Source of the DNA: Microbacterium sp.
GTDB taxonomy: Bacteria > Actinomycetota > Actinomycetes > Actinomycetales > Microbacteriaceae
Length of the DNA: 64,000 bases
Reading direction: 5' to 3'
NCBI RefSeq assembly: GCF_031178445.1
Contig: NZ_JAPSIY010000003.1
Location: 1 to 64,000 of the forward strand
Part shown: in pieces, positions 32,767 through 40,903 of the stretch
Layout of the letters: each line of letters begins with the position of its first letter
How positions within the stretch are numbered: position 1 is the first letter of the stretch
The notes under the pieces: model-generated
The model's input: only the letters and a program-made list of their open reading frames with translations
What the model was told of the DNA's origin: nothing
The model's database searches: none
Translations under genes and position numbers: made by a program

Positions 32767-34182
32767 CTAACCGCTGCTCGCCTCCCACATCGGCGGTCGG
32801 GGCAGTCGACCCACTCGACGTTCCACCTGGGCCGCCAGGGCGATGATCGCCACTTCACCGCCGGGGCGTCCCACCAGCTGAACACCCACCGGATGACCGG
32901 AATGGTCGAGCATGACCGGGAGCACGATGGCGGGCAGACCTGCCACGTTGACGAAGCTGCTGTACGGCGCGTAGCGCACCTGCTGTGAGAAGTTGCGCGC
33001 GGCATCCGTACGGTCGAACCAGCCGATCGGACGCGCCGGAAGCGCGAGCGCGGGGGTGAGCACCGCATCGAAGGGGGCGAAAGCGCTGATCGTCGCCTGC
33101 TCGAATGCGGATGCGGCGCCGAGAGCCTCCAGCACCCTGGCACCGCTGAGCGCACGGCCCTCCAGGGCGAGCCACGCGGTGATCGGCTCGACGAACTCCA
33201 GCTGGGCGTCAGACAGCCCCATCCGTGCGACGCTCATGCGCCAGAGCGTCGTGAACATCTCCGGGTAGCCCCGTGGGCGCCAGTCGATGCCGTCCACGCC
33301 GTGGCCGGCATCCGCGAGCAGCGCGGCGGCGACGTCGACCGCGCGGGCGGCATCCGCGTCGAGGCGGATGTCCTCCTCGTCGTCCCAGGGCGACACGGTG
33401 GTCACGCCGACCCGGGCCGAACCGGTGGGATGCGTGGCCGCCTCCAGGAAGGGGCCGGTCCCTGGCGCGCGCGTCGCGAACGCATGCGGACGACCGCCGG
33501 CCTGCACGTCGAGCAGCAGCGCGGCATCGGCCACCGTGCGGGCGATGGGTCCGGCGACGGCCAGACCTCCAGGGCTGTCCAGTCCCGTGGCGAACGGCAC
33601 TCGGCCACGGGACGGCTTGATCCCGACCAGGCCGACCGTCGCGGCGGGGATGCGGATCGATCCGCCGCCGTCCGATGCGGGTGCGATCGGGAGCAGACCG
33701 GCGGCGACCGCGGCGGCAGCACCGCCACTGGATCCGCCCGCCCCGTTCTGCGGGTTCCAGGGGTCGCGCGCCGGAGGGCCGATCATCGTCTCGGTGTACC
33801 CGGTCAGGCCGAACTCCGGTGTGCTCGTCTTGCCGAGGCTGACTCCTCCGGCTTCATCGAGCACGGCGGCCTGATCGGCGGTGACCTCGGGGACGTAGTC
33901 GCGATGAAGGCGCGAACCGAACCTGGTCGGCACCCCTGCGCGGGCGACGAGGTCCTTGTCGGCGAACGGCAGACCCCAGAGCGCTCCGCGCGCGTCGCCG
34001 CGTGCGAGCGCTTCGGCACGCTCGAGCGCCGTGTCCGCGGTGACCTCGGCGAATGCTCCGAGTGCGGCGTCGATGGCCGCGATGCGGGCGAGGTAGTGCG
34101 CGGCCAGGTCCGCGGGGGAGACCTCGCGCCGACGCAGTGCCGCCAGCTGCTCGATCGCGGTGAGGTCGTGCAGCTGCGCCAT
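32767..34182 (-). CDS. Amidase signature family hydrolase
   Basis: 471 aa with the Ser-cisSer-Lys triad: Lys76 in LPFADKDLVA, a GAGGSSGGAAAAVAAG block and the nucleophilic Ser in SDGGGSIRIPA. It resembles GatA-like amidases but no gatB/gatC genes are near, so it is a stand-alone amidase of unknown substrate. The start at 34182 lies close to a divergent membrane protein gene; the ribosome binding site is weak. The frame remains open far upstream, but that region is antisense to the membrane protein gene. Confidence 0.88.
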   Translation of the reverse strand: MAQLHDLTAIEQLAALRRREVSPADLAAHYLARIAAIDAALGAFAEVTADTALERAEALARGDARGALWGLPFADKDLVARAGVPTRFGSRLHRDYVPEVTADQAAVLDEAGGVSLGKTSTPEFGLTGYTETMIGPPARDPWNPQNGAGGSSGGAAAAVAAGLLPIAPASDGGGSIRIPAATVGLVGIKPSRGRVPFATGLDSPGGLAVAGPIARTVADAALLLDVQAGGRPHAFATRAPGTGPFLEAATHPTGSARVGVTTVSPWDDEEDIRLDADAARAVDVAAALLADAGHGVDGIDWRPRGYPEMFTTLWRMSVARMGLSDAQLEFVEPITAWLALEGRALSGARVLEALGAASAFEQATISAFAPFDAVLTPALALPARPIGWFDRTDAARNFSQQVRYAPYSSFVNVAGLPAIVLPVMLDHSGHPVGVQLVGRPGGEVAIIALAAQVERRVGRLPRPPMWEASSG

Positions 34183-34273
34183 GAAGACGAGCTTAGGGTC
34201 GGACCGCCGGCCGGAGCGCGGCGGCGTGGTGTCTAGAGTGAAGGCAGGAGGCGGCCGCGACAGGCCGGGGAGC

Positions 34274-35419
34274 ATGCGGGAACGGCTGCGGCACGCGATC
34301 ATGGTGAGTCTGGACGCGCTGAAGCGCCCTGCGCGCTCGGCGGAATCGATCGAGACCATCGCCCTGCTCGTGGGCGCCGCCGCCCTTGCGTCGGGGTTCG
34401 GCGTATCCATGATCCTCTTCTGGGGTGAGCAGCTGACGATCAGCGGTCGGGGTTCGATCGGCGCCCACGCCGCCGTCGGCGGCGCGATCGTGACGGTCGT
34501 CGCCTTCGCACTCGGGCGTGCGGCGGTGCGCCCCAGAGCAGGCGCCCGCGGAGCGCGCGACGAGTTCACCGGACCGACGGATCGGCTGCGTTGGTACGAC
34601 CTCATCGCGATCGCAGGGGCGTACGCCTCGGTGGCGCTGCTCGGCTGGAGCGGCGTCGCGCAGCTTCTCGAGCTGAGCTTCATCGGCGCTCCGGTCTTCG
34701 CCTTTCCCGGTTCCGTGCTCGTCGGCGTGGCGCTGGGGCTGACCGCGTACGTCGCCTTCCTCGGCTCCGCGCGGCTCACCCCTCTGTCTCTGTCGATGGA
34801 CCTCGCCGTCTTCCTCGTCGTCGGTGCGTTCGCGGCGATGCTCACCTCGAGCGATCCCAGATGGTGGCAGAACAACCTCTCCGCTCTGGGCATGACGTCG
34901 AACGCGGCAGCGCCCGCGTTCAACGTCACCCTGGTGATCGCCGGCATCATCGTGACCACGATCGCCCGGTTCGCGACTGCGGCGTTGCCCGTCGCGCTGC
35001 CGGCTCAGCGCAGGGGCCGCACGGTGATGCGGACAGGGCTGGTGCTCGTCGGGCTGTTCCTCGCCGCGGTCGGGGTGTTCCCGGTCGATCGCTTCTTCGC
35101 GCTGCACAACACGGTCGCCACCGGGATGGTCGTCGTGTACGGCGTCATGATCTGCGCGCTGCCGTGGCTGCTGCCGACCCTGCCTCGGGTGTTCTTCGCG
35201 CTCGGTTACGCATACGTCGCGGTGATCGCCCTGCTCGCGATGTTCTTCGTCACCGGCTACTACAACCTCACCGCCGTTGAGCTGATCGCCGCGGTGCTGA
35301 TCTTCAGCTGGATCATCGTCTTCCTGCGCACGACCGCGACGGTCACGGCGCGCGACGACGGTCCCGAGATCGCGGCGCCGTCCGTGGCGGGCGATCGCTC
35401 GCCTACGCTGTCGTCATGA
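34274..35419 (+). CDS. DUF998 family integral membrane protein
   Basis: 381 aa with about ten hydrophobic helices. The second half carries the DUF998 pattern: DPRWWQNNLSALGMT, FNVTLVIAGII, VGVFPVDRFFALHNTVA. Function of this family is not known. The start at 34274 has GGGGAG just before it; ATG 34301 is an alternative. The stop overlaps the start of the next (frameshifted) gene as ATGA, so the two were a translational unit. Confidence 0.82.
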   Translation: MRERLRHAIMVSLDALKRPARSAESIETIALLVGAAALASGFGVSMILFWGEQLTISGRGSIGAHAAVGGAIVTVVAFALGRAAVRPRAGARGARDEFTGPTDRLRWYDLIAIAGAYASVALLGWSGVAQLLELSFIGAPVFAFPGSVLVGVALGLTAYVAFLGSARLTPLSLSMDLAVFLVVGAFAAMLTSSDPRWWQNNLSALGMTSNAAAPAFNVTLVIAGIIVTTIARFATAALPVALPAQRRGRTVMRTGLVLVGLFLAAVGVFPVDRFFALHNTVATGMVVVYGVMICALPWLLPTLPRVFFALGYAYVAVIALLAMFFVTGYYNLTAVELIAAVLIFSWIIVFLRTTATVTARDDGPEIAAPSVAGDRSPTLSS

Positions 35420-35687
35420 GTGCAGAGCGGTTGAGCTTTCGTACGACGATCGGCGTGGATGTGAAGGGCGAGATGTGGAGCTGCGTCGAGATCCCCGGAT
35501 CCGCCGAGTTCTTCGGTCGGGGAAGACCGTCAGAGTTGACGAGAGGGTCGACGACCTCGTGCTGGAGAACGTCGGCGCCATGGTCACGGGAACAGGCGGA
35601 CACATGGTGTCGCTCAACGCGAAGGCGCGCAAGGCTCTGGGCAAGGACGTCGGCGACGCCGTCGACGTGACGATCACCAGACGATAG
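35416..35687 (+). pseudogene. DUF1905-like gene broken by a one-base frameshift
   Basis: Reading from ATG 35416 gives LSFRTTIGVDVKGEMWSCVE to AEFFG, a DUF1905 N-terminus, then loses sense. From about 35515 the next frame continues SGKTVRVDERVDD and ends GKDVGDAVDVTITRR, the family's usual C-terminus (KARKALGKDVGDAVDV). Adding one base around 35515-35520 (TTCGGTCGGGG) restores one continuous protein of about 90 aa. Either a real frameshift or a sequencing error at a G-rich spot explains this. DUF1905 proteins are small beta-barrel proteins of unknown role. Confidence 0.75.
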
Positions 35688-35761
35688 CGGTCCGGCCCCC
35701 TGCGTGCTCGCGGCACGGTGTCCTCGCCAGCGGTGAGAGAGGGAAGATCGGGATTCTTAAC

Positions 35762-35783
35762 CGGCGGTTCGCAACGGCGGTTC
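35762..35783. repeat. Direct repeat CGGCGGTTC in the gapB leader region
   Basis: Two copies of CGGCGGTTC at 35762-35770 and 35775-35783, 13 bp apart start to start. They lie about 125 bp upstream of the gapB ATG in a 218-bp intergenic region that otherwise shows no gene. They could be a regulator site in direct-repeat form; no proof. Confidence 0.4.
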
Positions 35784-35905
35784 TTTGCGCCGCGGATCGA
35801 CAGGGGCCGGCGAAGCCTGCGCCGTACCCTTGATACGGGCCGATCCGCCCGCTATCACCGGCCGACAGACCCGCTCGGCATCAGATGACACCAGCAAGGA
35901 CGCAC

Positions 35906-37354
35906 ATGGACGTTTTCGCCGCGCACCGCGACGATTGGAAGGTCAAGGAAGAACTCGCCGAGCGGATGATCCCGCTGATCGGCGGACTGAACCGGGAGCG
36001 CGACGTCGTGACGTCGCTGCACGGTCACCGGCTCCTCGGGCTGTCGACCACAGGCATCCTCGAAGTGCACGAGCGCGTCGCGCAGCTCGGTCACGGTCAG
36101 CTGGCGCTCGAGGACACCCTTGCGGTGCTCGAGGCGCTGCGTGAACTGGCGCCGGGGGCGTCGTCGCTGGACGTGGCACGCCTGGTCGCCGAGCACGCCG
36201 CGAGCGGCCGCGATCTGCACGAGTACCTGCGCGATGCGCTGTCCCCGGCCCTCGGCGCCGAGCCTGCTGCTCCCGTCGACGTCGTGCTCTACGGTTTCGG
36301 TCGCATCGGGCGCCTGCTGGCTCGCATCATCATCGCGCACACCGGCGGGGGGAGTGGGCTGCGCCTGCGCGCGATCGTGGTGCGCCGCGGATCCGAGAAC
36401 GACCTCGTCAAGCGCGCTTCGCTGCTGTTGCGCGACTCTGTGCACGGGCGTTTCGAGGGTTCGGTCGACGTCGACGAGGCGAACTCGCAGATCATCGCCA
36501 ACGGCACCCGCATCCAGGTGATCTACTCCGACGACCCGGCGACCGTCGACTACACCGCCTACGGGATCCACGACGCGATCATCGTCGACAACACCGGTCG
36601 CTGGCGTGACGAGGCGGGCCTCAGCCGCCATCTGGAGTCCAAGGGTGCAGCGCGGGTGCTGCTCACTGCGCCGGGCAAGGGCGAGCTGAAGAACATCGTG
36701 CACGGCATCAACGACTCGACGATCCAGCCGGGTGACCGCATCCTGTCGGCGGCGTCGTGCACCACCAACGCGATCACCCCGGTGCTGAAGGCCGTCGACG
36801 AGGCTTACGGAATCGTGCGCGGTCACGTCGAGACGGTGCATTCGTTCACGAACGATCAGAACCTGATCGACAACTTCCACAAGGGCGATCGCCGCGGCCG
36901 CTCCGCCGTGCTGAACATGGTGATCACCGAGACGGGCGCCGCCAAGGCCGTGGCCCGCGCGCTGCCGGAGCTGGCGGGCAAGCTCACCGGCTCCGCGATC
37001 CGCGTGCCCACGCCGGACGTCTCGCTCGCGGTGCTGCACCTCACCCTCGAGAACCCGGCTGAGAAGGATGAGCTGAACGACTATCTGCGACGCGCGTCGC
37101 TGCACTCGAAGCTGCGTCAGCAGATCGACTACGTCGAGAGCCCTGAGGTCGTGTCGACCGACTTCGTCGGCTCTCACCGCGCGGGAATCGTCGACGGACT
37201 CGCCACCATCGCGAACGACCGGAACGTCGTGCTCTACGTCTGGTATGACAACGAGTACGGCTACTCGTGTCAGGTCGTGCGCGTGCTCGAGGTCATGGCG
37301 GGCGCGCACCCCGTCGTGCTGCCGGAGCGCCGAGAGGTCCTTCTGCACGCCTGA
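35906..37354 (+). CDS. gapB: Long-form glyceraldehyde-3-phosphate dehydrogenase (GapB type)
   Basis: 482 aa, much longer than the usual 335 aa of GapA. An about 130-residue helical N-terminal extension precedes the NAD(P)-binding LYGFGRIGRLLARI. The catalytic Cys285 lies in SAASCTTNAITP. The end of the domain carries WYDNEYGYSCQ. C. glutamicum GapB has the same size and acts mainly in the gluconeogenic direction, with NADP preference; that role is adopted here by homology. The start at 35906 has AAGGA 6 nt upstream. pckG, another gluconeogenic gene, lies 3.5 kb away. Confidence 0.92.
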   Translation: MDVFAAHRDDWKVKEELAERMIPLIGGLNRERDVVTSLHGHRLLGLSTTGILEVHERVAQLGHGQLALEDTLAVLEALRELAPGASSLDVARLVAEHAASGRDLHEYLRDALSPALGAEPAAPVDVVLYGFGRIGRLLARIIIAHTGGGSGLRLRAIVVRRGSENDLVKRASLLLRDSVHGRFEGSVDVDEANSQIIANGTRIQVIYSDDPATVDYTAYGIHDAIIVDNTGRWRDEAGLSRHLESKGAARVLLTAPGKGELKNIVHGINDSTIQPGDRILSAASCTTNAITPVLKAVDEAYGIVRGHVETVHSFTNDQNLIDNFHKGDRRGRSAVLNMVITETGAAKAVARALPELAGKLTGSAIRVPTPDVSLAVLHLTLENPAEKDELNDYLRRASLHSKLRQQIDYVESPEVVSTDFVGSHRAGIVDGLATIANDRNVVLYVWYDNEYGYSCQVVRVLEVMAGAHPVVLPERREVLLHA

Positions 37355-37434
37355 TCGCCGCGCCGCACGCGCTCGGTCTCGGCGGGGTGGCGAGGGATGC
37401 GGCCCGATGTCGGCGCTGGCGCCAAGATGGTGCC

Positions 37435-38484
37435 ATGACACCTCGCGCGCTCCTGGACGAACGGCTCCGTTCGCATCGGCTCACGGCTCCCGCAGCGACG
37501 GTGGTGGATGCCGCGACGCACATGCTGGCGGTGCAGAGTCAGGATCTGCTGGCAGGGCGATGGGCGGTCGGCGTGCGCACGAAGGGCTCGCCCGCGCTGT
37601 CCGCGGTCGACAGGGCCTTCGCGAACGGCGATCTCGTGCGGGCCTGGACGATGCGCGGAACACTGCACATCGTGCCGGCGCGCGATCTAGCGTGGATCCT
37701 CTCCGTCACGGCTCCCAGGCAGCGGCAGCAGGCGGCGTCACGTCACCGTCAGCTCGGCGTCGACGGCGCAGTCATGGCGACGGCGTCCCGAGCGCTACGT
37801 CCGGCACTGCGCGACGGCGGATGCTCTCGCGCAGAGGCGTTCGCGCTCCTGGAGCAGGCGGGGATCGACCCGCGCGATCAGCGCGGCATCCACCTGCTGT
37901 TCGCGCTCACGATCGCGGGGGAGATCTGTCAGGGGCCGATCGACCCGAGCGGATCCGGCGTCGCCCGCGATCAGCGCTTCGTCCCGGTCGAGGACTGGGT
38001 GCGCGACTCGGCCGCCCCGCAGGATCCCCTCACCGAGCTCTTCGTGCGCTACATCGACGGGCACGGCCCTGCCGGCGCCGCGGATTTCGCCTGGTGGTCG
38101 GGGCTCACGCTCGGCAGCGCCCGCGAAGCGGTCGAGCGCGCACGTGATCGGGTCCGCGAGATCGCCGAGGGGGTCTTCGCGGCGGCGCTGTCTCCGCGCC
38201 GGTCGCCGAACGCGGCTGCGGCCTTCGCGCTGCCCGCATTCGACGAGTACTACATCTCCTACACCGACCGCACCGCCGTCTGCGCGGCCGAGCACCTCGC
38301 CGCCGTCGGCCCGGGGAAGAACGGCATGGTCCGCCCGACACTGATCGACCGGGGCCGCGTCGTCGGAACGTGGGCGCACGCGGATGCCGCTCGCGGGACG
38401 CCGCCCGACCTGTTCGGCGACGACCACGATCCGGACGCTGTGGAATCCGCTCTGGCACGCTTCGCCGATTTCGTCTCGCGGTGA
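37435..38484 (+). CDS. Winged-helix DNA-binding protein of the HTH_42/AlkZ-YcaQ superfamily
   Basis: 349 aa. The N-terminal VVDAATHMLAVQSQDLLAGRWAVGVRT contains the Q-x-Q motif (VQSQD) that holds the catalytic glutamine in AlkZ-type DNA glycosylases. WTMRGTLHIVPARDLAW and FDEYYISYTDR are further family blocks. AlkZ relatives unhook crosslinks or remove alkylated bases; many actinobacterial members have unknown roles. The start is the ATG at 37435; no strong ribosome binding site is visible. A stand-alone gene. Confidence 0.8.
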   Translation: MTPRALLDERLRSHRLTAPAATVVDAATHMLAVQSQDLLAGRWAVGVRTKGSPALSAVDRAFANGDLVRAWTMRGTLHIVPARDLAWILSVTAPRQRQQAASRHRQLGVDGAVMATASRALRPALRDGGCSRAEAFALLEQAGIDPRDQRGIHLLFALTIAGEICQGPIDPSGSGVARDQRFVPVEDWVRDSAAPQDPLTELFVRYIDGHGPAGAADFAWWSGLTLGSAREAVERARDRVREIAEGVFAAALSPRRSPNAAAAFALPAFDEYYISYTDRTAVCAAEHLAAVGPGKNGMVRPTLIDRGRVVGTWAHADAARGTPPDLFGDDHDPDAVESALARFADFVSR

Positions 38485-38531
38485 CACACCCGCCTGCCGC
38501 TGCCGCGAGGGGCTGTTGGCACAATGGGAGC

Positions 38532-39308
38532 GTGTCGAGCTACTTCCGTCGCCTGTCCGCGACCTCATTCGAGCCCTCCGAGCACGCCGGCGGAGCATGG
38601 AACCCCGACGAGCAGCACATCGCGCCGATGTTCGGGCTGTTGGCCCACATCGCCGAGACGGATCATGCCGAGCGGCGACCAGGGACGCCCCTCGTGCTCG
38701 CGCGGGCGAGCTACGACATCCTCGGCGTGATCCCGATGGACGACTTCGACGTCGAGAGCCGCGTGGTGCGAGCGGGGCGCACGATCGAGCTCGTCGAGGT
38801 CACGGCGCATCACGGGGGGCGGGCCGCCGTCACGCTGCGTGGATGGATGCTGCAGCAGCATGACACCAGCGGCATCCGGGGCAGCCATCTGCCGTCCATG
38901 CCGTCGCGCGGCACCCTTCCGGAGTGGTCGCCGGACGATTTCTGGCATGGCGGTGCGATCCGCTCCATCGAAGCACGCCGTGACTTCGTCGAGGCCGGCC
39001 GCTCGCGGTGCTGGATCCGCCCGATGCATCCGCTGCTCGCCGACGAGCAGATCTCCTCCCGCGCGCGGATGCTCGGTATGGTCGACTTCGCCAACGGCAT
39101 CGCGACCCGCGTCGGACCGGACGTGGCGCTCTACCCGAACGTCGACCTCACAGCGAGCCTGTTCCGTGAGCCAGAGGGGGAGTGGTTCGGACTCGACACA
39201 TCGGTGTCGTTCGGCGCCGATGGCATCGGCCTGACCGAATCGGTGCTCAGCGACACGACGGGACCCCTAGGCACGTCATCGCAGACACTCACCGTGCGGC
39301 CGCGCTGA
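38532..39308 (+). CDS. Thioesterase-like (double hotdog) protein
   Basis: 258 aa. The N-terminal half shows PMFGLLAHIAETDH and IPMDDFDVESRVVRAGRTIELVEVTAHHGGRAAVTLRGWM, which fit a hotdog domain of acyl-CoA thioesterase type. The C-terminal half repeats the pattern (SSRARMLGMVDFANGIA, YPNVDLTASLFREPEGEWFGLDTSVSFGADGIGLTESVL). The start is GTG 38532 with GGGAG just upstream. Substrate is unknown. It follows the AlkZ-like gene by 47 bp and may share its transcript. Confidence 0.8.
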   Translation: MSSYFRRLSATSFEPSEHAGGAWNPDEQHIAPMFGLLAHIAETDHAERRPGTPLVLARASYDILGVIPMDDFDVESRVVRAGRTIELVEVTAHHGGRAAVTLRGWMLQQHDTSGIRGSHLPSMPSRGTLPEWSPDDFWHGGAIRSIEARRDFVEAGRSRCWIRPMHPLLADEQISSRARMLGMVDFANGIATRVGPDVALYPNVDLTASLFREPEGEWFGLDTSVSFGADGIGLTESVLSDTTGPLGTSSQTLTVRPR

Positions 39309-39351
39309 TCCCGTCGGCATCCGCTTCCTTGACGTCCTGCCGAGAGCGGCG

Positions 39352-40794
39352 TCACTCCGCGGCGTGCCGGTCGAGGAACGCGTACACCTCGCTGTCGTCC
39401 ACACCGGGGAAGGCCCCGCGCGGAAGCGGCGAGAACATGTGCGTGTGCACCCGGGCACTCGGCCACGCCTTGCCCTCCCAGCGCTCGCCGAGCGCGGAGG
39501 ACGCGCGGCGGCAGCACGACTCATCCGGGCAGGTCGACTGGGCGCGGTGCGACGTCTCCCTGCCGCGCCACCAGCGCGCGTCGTCGAAGGGCACGCCGAC
39601 GGTGATCGAGAACCCGCCGTCGCTCGCTGAGCCGGTCTGAGTCGAGCACCAGAACGTGCCTGCGGGGGTGTCGGTGTACTGGTAGTGCTCGGTGGTGCGA
39701 TTGCGCTGATCGAAGGCGGCCCGTGCAGAGAACCGGCGGCAGGCCGGCTGCCCCTCGACGGCGCCGGTGACGTCCATCGGCAGCGGCAGGTCGTCGTTCT
39801 CGTACACCCGGGTGATGGCGCCGTTCTCGTCCACGCGGAGGAAGTGCAGTCGCATGTCGAGATGGTGCGTCATCAGGTTCGTCATGCGCATCCCGGCCGC
39901 CTCATGCGTGACACCGAAGGCGTCACGGAAGTCCTCCACGGCGAGGTTGCGGTCCTTCTTGGCCTGCTGCAGGAAGGCGACGCCCGCGGTTTCGGGGATC
40001 AGGCAGCACGCCGCGAAGTAGTTGATCTCGAGGCGCTGCTGGAGGAAGTCGGCGTAGTCGGTCGGCGGAGTGTGACCGAGCAGCCGGTGCGCCATGGCCT
40101 GCAAGGCCATCGAGCGCAGACCGTGCCCGCCGGGAATGGACGCAGGCGGCAGGTAGATGCGCCCGTGCTCGAGGTCGGTGATCGAGCGGGTCGAATGAGG
40201 CAGGTCGTCGACGTAGATGAGCTCGAACCCCAGCTTCGACGCCATGATGCTCACGGTCCGGTGCGTGAGCGCACCGGACACGTGCCCCGCGGCCTTCAGC
40301 TGCTTCTCGGCGAGCTTCTCGATGTCGGGCAGGTAGTTGGCCTGCTCGCGCATGCGCAGGCGCATCTCGGTGTTCGCGCGCCGAGCCTCCTCCGGCGTCG
40401 CAATGGCCTCACGCTCGCGGCGCTGCAGCTCGCGGTGAAGTCCGAGCACCGCCTCGATCATCTCGTCCGTCATGCCCTTCGTCACCCGCACAGGCGCGAT
40501 GCCGAGCTGGCGGAACACGGGGCTCGCCTGCGCGCGGTCGAGCTCGATCTCGAGCGCGGCCCTCCGGTTGGGCGGCTCGCCCGAGATGAGATCCGAGACC
40601 TCGGTGCTGCAGGCATCGGCGATCGCCTGCAGCAGTGAGAGCTTGGGTTCGCGTTTGCCGTTCTCGATGAGACTCAGCTGGGAACCCGCGATGCCGACCC
40701 GCGAGCCGAGCTCGTCGAGTGTGAATCCGTTCCGGGTCCGGTGGTGCCGGATGCGGTGTCCGAGGGTGCTGAGTTCCAGTCCGCTGCTCGCCAT
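39352..40794 (-). CDS. ramB: XRE/ScfR-family transcriptional regulator (RamB-like)
   Basis: 480 aa. The N-terminal XRE helix-turn-helix (LGHRIRHHRTRNGFTLDELGSRVGIAGSQLSLIENGKR) is followed by a central ImmA/IrrE-like domain (MALQAMAHRLLGHTPPTDYADFLQQRLEINYFAACCLIPE) in which HRLLGH is degenerate relative to the HExxH zinc site. The cysteine-rich C-terminal DUF2083-type part ends TCPDESCCRR. C. glutamicum RamB, regulator of acetate genes, has this architecture. The start at 40794 has AAGGA directly against the ATG, so the exact start is uncertain. It diverges from pckG, a plausible target. Confidence 0.85.
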   Translation of the reverse strand: MASSGLELSTLGHRIRHHRTRNGFTLDELGSRVGIAGSQLSLIENGKREPKLSLLQAIADACSTEVSDLISGEPPNRRAALEIELDRAQASPVFRQLGIAPVRVTKGMTDEMIEAVLGLHRELQRREREAIATPEEARRANTEMRLRMREQANYLPDIEKLAEKQLKAAGHVSGALTHRTVSIMASKLGFELIYVDDLPHSTRSITDLEHGRIYLPPASIPGGHGLRSMALQAMAHRLLGHTPPTDYADFLQQRLEINYFAACCLIPETAGVAFLQQAKKDRNLAVEDFRDAFGVTHEAAGMRMTNLMTHHLDMRLHFLRVDENGAITRVYENDDLPLPMDVTGAVEGQPACRRFSARAAFDQRNRTTEHYQYTDTPAGTFWCSTQTGSASDGGFSITVGVPFDDARWWRGRETSHRAQSTCPDESCCRRASSALGERWEGKAWPSARVHTHMFSPLPRGAFPGVDDSEVYAFLDRHAAE

Positions 40795-40903
40795 TCCTTG
40801 ATCATAGCGAAGGAATTCAGGTTCTTTCGACGCCAGGGGAACGAAAATCTCGAATATGTGCGAAGAAGATGGGTGTACCGCATCCCGATCACAAGGAGCA
40901 CAC

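Noticed and set aside
35416..35670. Taking the first frame of the DUF1905 region as an intact 84-aa protein
   Set aside because: After AEFFG the frame turns into Ser/Arg/Trp-rich noise, while the next frame continues the family pattern.
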